64,000 nt of DNA from assembly GCA_002077045.2 (NCBI GenBank), contig KZ111141.1:1759093-1823092 (forward strand), given 5' to 3'. This stretch comes from Rachicladosporium sp. CCFEE 5018 (lineage: Eukaryota > Ascomycota > Dothideomycetes > Cladosporiales > Cladosporiaceae). Positions 55,448-64,000 of the stretch are shown in pieces (position 1 is the stretch's first letter; each line of letters begins with the position of its first letter). A program made the position numbers and the translations under genes. The notes below the pieces were generated by a model that was not told the DNA's origin, made no database searches, and was given only the letters and a program-made list of their open reading frames with translations.

Positions 55448-56555
55448 TCAAGGCAAGATGACGGCGCCAAACTCTAGGGTTCTGGCTACCACAGTATTGA
55501 CTCCGCCATATGCCTTGATCCGCTCAATGTTTTCCGTCACCTCTGTCTTGAACCTCTCCAAGAATGGATCCTTGACTTTGCTGTAGGCCAGTGCAGACAT
55601 GCCCATGAAGTTGCCCAGTTTTTCGCCCGCCAGCGCAGTCTCTACTGCAGCGTTCGCAGACTGGCGATGGGCATAGTGCATCACACAGGCTATAGTATCT
55701 GGCAAAAGCACTGCATGGCTCAGCGATGACGCCAGCAGGGCTGCCATATCTGGATCTAGCTTGGTAGTGTGATAGCCAAGCCCTCTTACATCGATCAGAC
55801 CGTTAGAGTATCGCCTGGCGAAGTCAGACCAGGGCAAAACAGACTCGTCACCGCCGTACTTGGCGAGCGTAGGGGTGAGTGCGAATTGTTCGCCACCGGG
55901 AAGAGTGACGCGATAGAGCTTCTGTGTTACGAATTCATGCTGCCGACCGATGGCGTATCTGAGCCGCTAAAGTGGAATGCGGCACGGGGGGCAATCTTGG
56001 GCTTCACTGCCACTTCCTCCATTGTCTTCGCCGTGCCTGTCTTCGTCAGTGAATCCTAAGCCAGAATCCGCATGTCAACGAACCTTTCAATGCGCTTCTT
56101 ACTATCCTCGCCATCTGGTATCGATGTCCTTTCTCGGCGACCACAGCGAGCATGGCGCCTCGGTCGCGTTGCGATGGATCGTCCCCAGGAAATGCAACAT
56201 ACTCGTACTTGGCATCATGCGTGCTGCCAAAAACCAATCGTATGGTCCTATCGTTGCGACGAAGGACACTGACGTCGTGATGCCAGGTAGCGTGCGCGTG
56301 GACATATGCGAGATCTCGCAGCAGCTCCCCCGCGCGCCAGAGCCGCTGACGAGTCTGCTTCAATTTACACTCGATTTCGTTAAAGGACCAGTGCTTCGTC
56401 TGACAGGCCTTGCCACAGTAGTGAGTGGCACTGACATGGCCATCCTTGTCGACGCCTCCACTGCACTTGCTGCATTTTAGCTCCGCAGGTTCGCCGCAAG
56501 ATGCGCACTCGTTGGCTGTAGCAACTAGAGGTGCTGGGGCATCCGAAGTGGACAT
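55448..56555 (-). pseudogene. MYND-finger family member 6, frameshifted and missing a zinc ligand
   Basis: Exon 1 (56555-56084) is open: CASCGEPAELKCSKC, HYCGKACQTKHWSFNEIEC. The ligand His found in the other copies (as T-H-K or S-H-K) is Asn here, so one zinc site is incomplete. RQRLWRAGELLRDLAYVH and S-A-L-K-G lead to an intron (56083-56037) with a weak GTTCGT donor. Exon 2 begins in frame (TAKTMEEVAVKPKIAPRAAF) but meets TAA at 55930-55928. The family block KLYRVTLPGGEQFALT, YGGDESVLPWSDFARRYS continues in a different frame to 55448. The exon lengths (472 and 589) are off by one base, as expected for a single indel near 55930-55990. A decaying copy is the simplest reading. Confidence 0.78.
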
Positions 56556-57061
56556 GTCGATATGGTAATTGGTCCAGACCGTCAGAGGGTGAAGCGCTGA
56601 AAGCGATGCATTATGAGCAGCGCGCTGCAGCTAGTGAACACGATTCGCGATCACTAGATCGCAAAAGTATAGTCTAGATCTTGCCGCATACCAAACAACA
56701 GTGACGGTGAAAGTACTGGAGCCTACCTTTGCTGATCTGGTCGATCATGATTTCGATGTGCCCAAGCGCCGGTACCAGCGAACCGTCTGCAAGAGACAAC
56801 AGATCAGTGCCTTTCCGATAAAGCTTAACGTTCGCGACCTTGCTTGATTGAACGCGACGTAGAGTGATGCGAGAGTGAGTTTCTTCAGGTACCACCACAT
56901 CTATTCTGCAGAGGTATCGGTCGAGTCACCATGACGGCTGAGTATAGTAGAGAGCCGTGCAACGCAGTATGCCCCTGCTTGCAGTCAATGTTACGTGAGT
57001 GCCGTGAACATCCAGCCGACATCGATGCACGCTTACCTCCCGCTCGATTCAGCGATAGTCC
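56556..57061. other. intergenic with possible MYND-family relic
   Basis: A minus-strand frame at 56898-56674 contains VKLYRKGTDLLSLAD and IMIDQISKG followed by a GTAGGC donor-like sequence. This recalls the LYRATDLLQAS and LKG-GT landmarks of the neighbouring family, but the spacing between them is much too short. It may be a deleted relic or chance. Confidence 0.3.
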
Positions 57062-59794
57062 TCAAGCCTGCCCAAAACCCTCCCCTCCCCACTCAATCGC
57101 CATCCTCAGCCTTTGCTCAAGCACTGTCTCGCTCTCATACACCGGTAAATTCAAGATGCAATAGCACGTGGAGCTAGTCGGCAAAAGCTCTTCTTGACCC
57201 CAGAGTCTCGAGATCGTGAAGGTCAAGCTGCCGCTGATGGGTACGCGCTCAGCACTCGTGACAAAGCGCAGCAGCCCTCTCTGCAAGTCCAGAGGCCAGC
57301 TAGCCACGATACGCCAGAAGCTTTCGATGTATGGCTCAGTTGGGGAGAAGGCGGTGTACGTTGTCGATCTTCGCCAGTCGTGGATCGAAAGCGTGGGCGT
57401 GCCTTCGAGAGCTGCTTGTAGTTGGCGAGGGGTCAGGAATGCCAGAATAGGGGCGGGCAGGACGGAGTGGAAGCCAAGTCGCAGAGAGTGGAGTTGCGGA
57501 TAGACAGAAAGAGTGGTCAGCCATTCGACATAGTCCAGGGCGTACTGCTGATTTGTACCACGGGTTGGGATATCAGACCTAACCGGCGCTTGCTCCACAG
57601 TCCAACCAGGCCAATCCACGGTGTCTGCATCGTCTGGCTCAGACGCAGCTAAGAAGCTGCGCGACTTAGCAGATGGTGATGTTGGTAAGTATAGCATGGG
57701 TAGCGTGTTGCGGCAGTCTTCTTCGTAGGCCCGGCGATGGAGATACAACTCTTCAAATCCGCTGTACCCGATTTCGAGGTCCAAGCCATTGGCACTTAGG
57801 TGGAAGACATGATCGTCATCCAGATCTGCCTCGATGAATGCAACGAGGGCTTGCTTCTTGATTGGCCAAGCATCGGCGATATCATCCGGACCATCGATAG
57901 GTAAGTCAAGGAGATGCTTGTATAATGCTAGAGGGAAGGACACCGGTATGGCGATGCCGTTGTGAGTAGCCAAAGCCAACAAAACGCCCAGCAGCTCGAA
58001 CATGTGCAGTGGCTGCAGACTCCCGATCCTGAGCCAAGATAGTCCGGTAGTAGCATCCGTCGTGAACATTCCTCCATCCTCATGTAAGACGGCTCGGCAG
58101 ATGAAGTTGAAGAATTCGACTTGTACGCCTCCCAGATCTTGCCCCAACTCGCCGACCTCACCGCCCAAGCGAACTCGGAGAGGACACAGAAGTTCAGAGC
58201 GCCGACGCCGCCAGAGCTGATCAAATGTGTCGTGCAATACTTCCTCTCGGCTTACCAGGAGGACGAGATACTTCTCACGTCTGAAAGCCACTTCGTAAAG
58301 GCGCTGCTCCGCGAGTGTTGCGGCCGAGATAGGTTGCCGATGTATTGCAGTGGGAGGAGGATTGTATCGGTCAAATATTTTGTCGATCAGGTCCGCGCGT
58401 GACTGAGTGTCTCTGTAGCTATTCGTTAGCAAAGCAGGTTTCTGTCTTACGCTTGTACACAGTCAGACGAGATCTGATCGCCCACGGTCTTCAATAACAG
58501 CAGCAGTAAGGTGATGCTCAATCGCACTGAGTGCGCCTGACTAGCCGCCCCGCTGAAGCTGACTCTGGAGTGATGTTCGATATAGGGGGCACGAGAGAAT
58601 GATTCGTTGCTTGCATATGAAGTGGTTCGGCACATACCTCATGCGTAGGTGGCAAATGACGCGAAGTGCTGTGTACAAGTCATCGGGGTTGAATAAGAAC
58701 GGAAACTCCAGTAGAATCACCGGACGTCGCTTAAGAGGATTCGAAAGCCCTGCCAGCCACGCCTCCGTAATCATATTGAGTAGTCGAGGATCGTAGCTGG
58801 ACCAATCAAGGACGAAACTACGCCGGCTGGTGGATGATCTGAGCATGACGCCCATCCATATGAGGGTACCGTGAGCTATCGATCCAGGCTTGACCGTTGC
58901 CTGACCGTCGTAGTTGGCTTTAAAGACATACTGCAGCATTTTCAGGGGTGAGAGACATGCGATGACCTGTGGAATCGCAGGGCCGGCTATCTTCTTCTCA
59001 ATCCCGTGAAGTAAGTCGACTTCAAATCCAGTGCTATCATCAGATGTATTCTCGTGACGGGGATCGGCCACCGTGCAGCGGAACGCGATGGTCTCACAAA
59101 TCGTCTCTAAGCAGTCGCGGCACGGCTTGTTATCTGTCAATACGTCGAGGACGCCTCGCGGCTTGGTCAAGCGAGGGCGGGACTCCATAGTTGTCTTTTG
59201 GAAGAGCTCCACAAGCTTTTCAAAAGGCTCAGCTTGTGACTCTCCATGCGTGTAGGCAGTGTAGACTGACAGCCAGCTTGCGATCAGAAGCTCGACTGCG
59301 TGCTTGTCGTCAACATAGTCAGGGTTGGCGATACCTGCACGGCCATATGGCTCGATGAATAGGACCTTTAGCCCAAGTCTCGCCTCACGCAGCCGCCACG
59401 CAGCAGAGCCAAGCGCGGGCACCAGGACCTTCGTCGTACTCTCGATGGATGTGGTCGGCAAGACCGTCGCTACCGAATCGCTCAAACGCTGTCCGGACGA
59501 GCTCGGATCGCGGGTGTCGTCGAGTTGTGACTTTGTAATCTGAATCACCATGCCCTCTTTCTCCGGGAGGTTGCACAGATGTCGCCGTGGGTGTCCGTCG
59601 CTGAGAGTTTGTATTGCAATTAGTCGCGCGGTGCGAACCTTGTAGTCACGAACGGGTCGAGAAGAGGTATTGCGCCGGCCAGTCGCACACTGCTGGTTTT
59701 CGCAGCTGCTTTTGCGGCACCCTTTCGTGAGCTGACTGATGTATTGTGAGAGTAAGCACTCTGCTTCTGCTGAATCGGCATCGCCACTGTTCAT
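57062..59794 (-). CDS. UBE3A-like HECT E3 ubiquitin ligase with N-terminal AZUL-type finger
   Basis: Exons 59794-58638, 58564-58451 and 58412-57062 give 873 aa with frame kept across both introns. Near the N terminus, CLLSQYISQLTKGCRKSSCE followed by NQQC and a later HLC has the Cys spacing and helix of the AZUL zinc finger known from UBE3A, where it binds the proteasome subunit Rpn10. The HECT domain fills about the last 400 residues: SRVSFSGAASQ, LGGVQVEFFNFICRAVLHED and IGSLQPLHMFELLGVLLALA. The catalytic Cys is in LPTSSTCYCILNLPVYES, 33 residues from the C terminus (near 840). The second exon (114 nt) is small and was found by splice reasoning. This is the second HECT ligase within 20 kb. 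Confidence 0.88.
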
Positions 59795-60386
59795 GGTAAC
59801 ATGCTGAGATAAATTTTGGGTGTCAAGATCTGGCCATAGGGTCGGCTGAGCGAGAAGGTGCTCATCCGTCTGCAGACGGCATGTGCATTGTCCCCAGCTG
59901 CCATGCGCCTAGCACGATCTCGCGCTGGCACTTGCTGTTATCAACGGCATGCACGTGCGATCGCGTTCGGGACATGTTGATGGCGCGCTCTTGCGAACGC
60001 GACAAGGTGGAGTGGGCGGTCATCATATGTCGATGAGCACGTGCCACCAGACAGACTTCCATGAATTGCTTCTACCTCGACGCACGCGAAGTGTGACAAC
60101 TTCCACGACCACTTCGCGAGAGAGTGTCACACATTCATAGGTCAACCTTGTTAAGAGTCACAGCCATCAATTCATCGCTGCCCTCATCATATTCACCCGA
60201 CAACTGTTCGAGTCACATACAGTGAATAAGTCTGTTCGTTGTCGATTCAGGGTTCAAGGTAATATTTGCCCCACTTTTGATTTTTGGCGGGCGGCGAGCG
60301 TGGGCAAGTGAAGCGGTACTGCGGATTATTGCAATCGGTCGGTCGTAACTACTAACCTTACAGCACAACTTCTGACGGAACTCAGG
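59795..60386. other. divergent intergenic region
   Basis: Promoter region of the AZUL-HECT gene (minus) and SUP35 (plus). It contains short inverted gtgtgac/gtcacac elements at about 60090-60130. No gene. Confidence 0.5.
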
Positions 60387-62573
60387 ATGGCGAACAATCA
60401 GGAGGTCCCGGACGACTGGGAGGCGGAGATTCCTTCACACCCTGCTCAAGGCCAACGAGGAACATTCGTACCCGGGGCGAACTCATTTCAGCCAGGCGCA
60501 CAGTCGTTCCAACCCCAGGCATACGGCCAGTACGGGCAATACGCACAGCAACCGCAATACAATGGCTCATATCAACAGTACGGCGGTCAACAAAGCTATC
60601 AACAATATGGCGCCCAGGCATACCCACAGCAGCAAGGCTACCAAAACCAACAATATGGCTACGGTCAGCAACAATACCCACAATCATCCGTCCCCGAGCA
60701 ACAGTCACAGAAGCAGTCATATGTTCCTCCACAGCAACGGCAGCCTCAAGTACCCATGCTTGCCCGGCGAGGCGATGCATCATTCACTCCTTCCTCACAA
60801 CCACCTGCTTCTGCACCGCCACCGAGAGCTACGAACGGAACCGCACCTGCGCCAGTCAAGACACTCTCACTGAGCGCAGCAGACACCGGAGCTGCGCCTG
60901 TGAAGACGGAGAAGGGTGGGGCGAAAGTACTGTCGCTTGGTCTACCTACGCCTGCGGCACCTAAGAAGGACATGGAGAAAGCAGTGGATGAGAAGGCGCC
61001 TGGAGCTGGCAAGACGATGACGGCAGCCAAAGCGATCGAGAAGACTGGAGAACCGACACCACTCAGCAGTAACACCTCACCTACGGCTTCAGGACGATCA
61101 TCGCCCTCGGCTGCAGAGACGAAGAAGGCGGAGAAGAGAGCGGCAGACATAGTAGCTCAGGAGCAAGCGGCTGAGGTAGACGAGGAGGTCATCGAGGAGT
61201 TGTATGGTAAGGAGCATGTGAATGTGATCTTCCTCGGTCACGTCGATGCAGGGAAGAGCACACTGGGTGGCAGCATCCTGTACGCCTCTGGTCGGGTGGA
61301 CGAGCGGACGATGGACAAGTATAAGCGCGAGTCGAAGGAGCTCGGTCGAGAATCGTGGTACTTGTCATGGGCACTCGACCAAACCAAGGAGGAGCGCAGC
61401 AAGGGTAAGACGGTCGAAGTCGGCCGAGGATCATTCGACACCGAGAAGCGGAAGTACTCAATCCTCGATGCACCAGGACACAAGACATACGTCCCCAACA
61501 TGGTGTCTGGCGCAAGTCAGGCAGATGTCGGCGTTCTTGTCGTTTCTGCGCGAAAGGGTGAGTACGAGACGGGCTTCGAGAAAGGTGGCCAGACCAGGGA
61601 ACACGCCATGCTTGCTAAGACCCAAGGCGTGAACAAACTCATCGTCGCTGTCAACAAAATGGACGACGTAACCGTCAACTGGTCCCAAGATCGTTACAAC
61701 GAATGTCTCGCCAAACTCACAGCCTTCCTCAAAGGTCTCGGCTACAACCCCAAGACAGACCTCATCTTCATGCCAATAGCCGCCCAACAACTGCACGGAA
61801 TCAAAGACCGCATCCCCGCGGGCCTCGCACCCTGGTACGACGGCCCTTCCCTCCTCGAAGCCCTAGACAACATGCCCACGCTCGAGCGCAAGCTCGGCGC
61901 ACCCTTCATGATGCCCATCAGCGCCAAGTACCGCGACATGGGCACCATGATCGAAGGCAAGATCGAAGCTGGCATCTTGAAGAAAGACCAAAAGTACCTT
62001 ATGATGCCCAACAAAGCCGAGATCACCATTTCCGCGCTGTACGGCGAGGACGAAGATGAGATCCCTCACGCGCAAGCGGGCGAACAAGTCCGGCTCCGCA
62101 TCAAGGGCGCAGAAGAAGAAGACATCTTCCCCGGCTTCGTGCTCTGCTCGCTCAAACGCCCCGTCCACTGTGTCTCCGAATTCGAAGCCCAGATCCGACT
62201 CCTCGAGCTGAAATCGATCTTATCCTCAGGCTTCAACTGCATTCTGCACATCCACTCTGCAACCGAGGAGATAACTTTCTCCGCACTCCTGCACAAGCTG
62301 GAACCCAAGACGAACCGCCGCTCCAAGAAGCCGCCTCCATTCGCGAAACAGGGCATGAATATTATCGCCAGGCTGAAGATTATTGGCGGCAGTGCACAGC
62401 AGGTTTGCGTGGAGAAGTTTGAGGATTACCCGCAATTGGGGCGATTCACGTTGCGGGATCAGGGGCAGACGATTGCGATTGGTAAAATCTTGAGGTTGGT
62501 CACGGATCCGGTTGCTGAGGGGAAGGAGAGGGAGGAGAAGGCTGTTGCTGAGGCGGCAGCTGGGGCTGCTTAA
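60387..62573 (+). CDS. SUP35: eRF3/Sup35 translation termination GTPase
   Basis: With eRF1 it ends translation at stop codons. Single exon, 728 aa. The N domain (residues about 30-125) is Gln/Tyr/Gly/Asn-rich (QPQYNGSYQQYGGQQSYQQY), prion-like in composition as in yeast Sup35. A charged, Pro/Ala/Lys-rich M region follows to about residue 270. The GTPase domain has NVIFLGHVDAGKSTLGG (G1), LDAPGHKTYVPNMVSGASQA (G3) and VAVNKMDD (G4). Domains 2 and 3 follow, with PFMMPISAKYRDMGTM and GRFTLRDQGQTIAIGKIL at the C terminus. Length is normal. Unlike yeast, clean oligopeptide repeats are not obvious; the Y-G-Q pattern is irregular. Confidence 0.96.
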   Translation: MANNQEVPDDWEAEIPSHPAQGQRGTFVPGANSFQPGAQSFQPQAYGQYGQYAQQPQYNGSYQQYGGQQSYQQYGAQAYPQQQGYQNQQYGYGQQQYPQSSVPEQQSQKQSYVPPQQRQPQVPMLARRGDASFTPSSQPPASAPPPRATNGTAPAPVKTLSLSAADTGAAPVKTEKGGAKVLSLGLPTPAAPKKDMEKAVDEKAPGAGKTMTAAKAIEKTGEPTPLSSNTSPTASGRSSPSAAETKKAEKRAADIVAQEQAAEVDEEVIEELYGKEHVNVIFLGHVDAGKSTLGGSILYASGRVDERTMDKYKRESKELGRESWYLSWALDQTKEERSKGKTVEVGRGSFDTEKRKYSILDAPGHKTYVPNMVSGASQADVGVLVVSARKGEYETGFEKGGQTREHAMLAKTQGVNKLIVAVNKMDDVTVNWSQDRYNECLAKLTAFLKGLGYNPKTDLIFMPIAAQQLHGIKDRIPAGLAPWYDGPSLLEALDNMPTLERKLGAPFMMPISAKYRDMGTMIEGKIEAGILKKDQKYLMMPNKAEITISALYGEDEDEIPHAQAGEQVRLRIKGAEEEDIFPGFVLCSLKRPVHCVSEFEAQIRLLELKSILSSGFNCILHIHSATEEITFSALLHKLEPKTNRRSKKPPPFAKQGMNIIARLKIIGGSAQQVCVEKFEDYPQLGRFTLRDQGQTIAIGKILRLVTDPVAEGKEREEKAVAEAAAGAA

Positions 62574-62895
62574 ATGAGTCGTCGATGACGGATTGACGGC
62601 GGACGAAGTGCTATGAGAAAGCGCGGATGGGACATGATGCATGAGTAGATGGCGGTCGTGGCATCACTTTGGAACCGCATGGGTCTCACGATTTACTCAA
62701 AGGTAGCGGGGTGGGATGCATTCGCTACAAGATGAGGACGTAGTCTTACATAGCGCGGTTACACTCAAGACTTGCTCCCGCCAATACGAAGACGGTGTAC
62801 TAGCTGGATGCGAATGGACGTTGAGTGACATGCGTATTCCTACTTCCAGTGCCGACGCCCCCACAGGGAAGACAACCCGTCATCCAAAATCGTCA
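62574..62895. other. convergent intergenic region
   Basis: 3' flanks of SUP35 and the right-edge gene. Nothing recognised. Confidence 0.5.
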
Positions 62896-64000
62896 TCACC
62901 CCGTCCACGGACTCGAGCTCCTTACCAGCGGCGGCGGAGGCGGCAGACTGAAGTCTGTCAAAGTACCCAAATCATCTTGCATGATCCGTGATATCTTCTG
63001 GGTGCCTTTCAGATTTTCTGCACTTCCCATCCAGTCGTGCTCGTTGGATGTGCTCCAAGGCGGTAAGGGCAGTGGCGAGCTGGAGTCCACGTCGCCGAAA
63101 TGTGTATGTCGAGTGGCACGAGTTTTTGTCTCGGTCTGCGCAGTGGCGGACACGCGTGCTTCTTTAAGCGAGTACTGATATGCCGATGCTTGCGTCGGGA
63201 CGACCGTGCTTATCTGACTCTGATGAAGTGCTGGCGGCGAGGAAGGCGGCAATGAGTCTGCGATGATATTCAAACCCGCATTCTCCTCGGCGGACTCAGA
63301 GGCGTTGCGCTCATCCGACTGGCTGACGCGTGCTGCTTGTGGTGAGATCGCATCTATCAGATCGCTGAGCAGCTGTTCCGAAGGGCGGTGCGGCGAGGAC
63401 GTGAGATCAACTGTTGTGATCGTCTCCGCGAATACTGCATCAGCGTCGATGTCATCGAGAGGATCGTCGTCTGTCTCGCTGTCTTCCACAGCTTCTCGTG
63501 CGCGCTTCGACGGCAGCTGTGTTTGTGTCCATGCAAAGCGAGCGGCGTCTCGATCCAGTGCGGCGCCTACAGGGTCGTATGTATGTGGTCCATCATCGAG
63601 ATATGGCTCACTTCCGTGAACGCTGTTTGAGTCGTGATGTATTTCGTCTATGAATGCATCTCCTTCGCCAAGGGCACGGAGATCATCGATGATGTCCAGG
63701 TCCAGGGAGTCGAACTGAGTTTCTGCGATTGTGATAGATCTCATCAGCTGTCTAGGTGGCGGCACCGTAGACATAGAGAGATCCTCGAGCTGAGAGTCTT
63801 GTACAGTGAGTGCGCGCTTCAGCTTCCGACACGATCGCTTGGGCCCGGTAGGTATTGGCGCGATCGGCAAATCTAATATCGCGGTTTGGCTGATATCAGA
63901 CGCCTCCTTGAGCGGAACTTTCGATGTCTTCACAGCAGTGTCGCCACTTGGCTGCAGTTGCAGCGGCCGTAGTCCAGTGTTGGCGCTACGCTCACCAAGT
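62896..64000 (-). CDS. C-terminal part of an unidentified acidic, low-complexity protein (partial)
   Basis: A minus-strand frame is open from the right edge of the window to a stop at 62896, about 367 codons, so the gene starts beyond base 64000. There is no good internal start (the upstream-most candidate is GTG), which agrees with it being a 3' part. It is rich in Asp, Ser and Pro: ETQFDSLDLDIIDDLRALGE, WTQTQLPSKRAREAVEDSE, ETITTVDLTSSPHRPSEQLL. The many S/T-Q and T-Q dipeptides (ISQTAI, AETQF, WTQTQ, PTQAS) suggest a possible target of checkpoint kinases. K-R-A-R could be a nuclear signal. A nuclear DNA-repair or cell-cycle protein is a guess; no domain is visible. Confidence 0.65.
   Translation of the reverse strand, partial: LGERSANTGLRPLQLQPSGDTAVKTSKVPLKEASDISQTAILDLPIAPIPTGPKRSCRKLKRALTVQDSQLEDLSMSTVPPPRQLMRSITIAETQFDSLDLDIIDDLRALGEGDAFIDEIHHDSNSVHGSEPYLDDGPHTYDPVGAALDRDAARFAWTQTQLPSKRAREAVEDSETDDDPLDDIDADAVFAETITTVDLTSSPHRPSEQLLSDLIDAISPQAARVSQSDERNASESAEENAGLNIIADSLPPSSPPALHQSQISTVVPTQASAYQYSLKEARVSATAQTETKTRATRHTHFGDVDSSSPLPLPPWSTSNEHDWMGSAENLKGTQKISRIMQDDLGTLTDFSLPPPPPLVRSSSPWTG

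Noticed and set aside
43045..56555. Idea that the RBR/MYND region is a transposon or giant mobile element
   Set aside because: No transposase, tyrosine recombinase, reverse transcriptase, terminal repeats or target-site duplications were seen. Spliced introns argue for ordinary duplication.

Overview
The window is nuclear DNA of a filamentous ascomycete. Genes are dense, on both strands, intronless or split by short GT-AG introns (about 48-120 nt). The gene content fits this: a HET-domain protein, a GtaA-type glutaminase remnant, a secreted L-amino-acid oxidase, a GPI-type GH16 glucanase and a QN-rich eRF3. A member of the Dothideomycetes is my best guess, from overall resemblance only; no search was run.

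Left part (1-33.8 kb), mostly conserved single-copy genes: a gene start running off the left edge; a peroxisomal 4-coumarate-CoA-ligase-like enzyme; the splicing factor Rds3/PHF5A; a HET protein; a 73-aa membrane-type protein; a collapsed gtaA pseudogene; ALG8; a DUF2439 (Mte1/ZGRF1 N-terminal type) protein; ISY1; an L-amino-acid oxidase; an isoprenylcysteine methyltransferase; an NFKBIL1-like protein; an alpha/beta hydrolase; a RING protein with an Arg/Ser/Asp-rich tail; COX15; a BTB protein; and a GH16 glucanase.

Middle and right part (33.8-60 kb), dominated by ubiquitin-type and zinc-finger genes: a UFD4/TRIP12-like HECT ligase; FMP52 and BFR2; a head-to-tail trio of RBR (RING-IBR-RING2) genes at 43.0-46.9 kb; a small mitochondrial-type protein; a cluster of six related MYND-finger genes at 48.0-56.6 kb; and a second HECT ligase (57.1-59.8 kb) that starts with an AZUL-like zinc finger as in UBE3A. 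The MYND genes share one architecture: N-terminal MYND finger, an R-x-x-L-aromatic-R helix, a phase-1 intron at one fixed codon, then a C-terminal domain with a hydrophobic-A-x-D-L...YG...PW..FA motif. Four are intact, two carry frameshifts, and one has also lost a zinc-ligand His. This is the accessory, fast-evolving part of the window and the best candidate for something undescribed.

Right edge (60.4-64 kb): SUP35/eRF3 with a Gln/Tyr/Gly-rich prion-like N domain, then the 3' end of an unrecognised acidic, low-complexity protein that enters from beyond the window.

Exon coordinates were worked out by hand from GT/AG sites and reading frame. Where the exon lengths sum to a multiple of three and join conserved motifs I treat the model as good. 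No transcripts or database searches were available.
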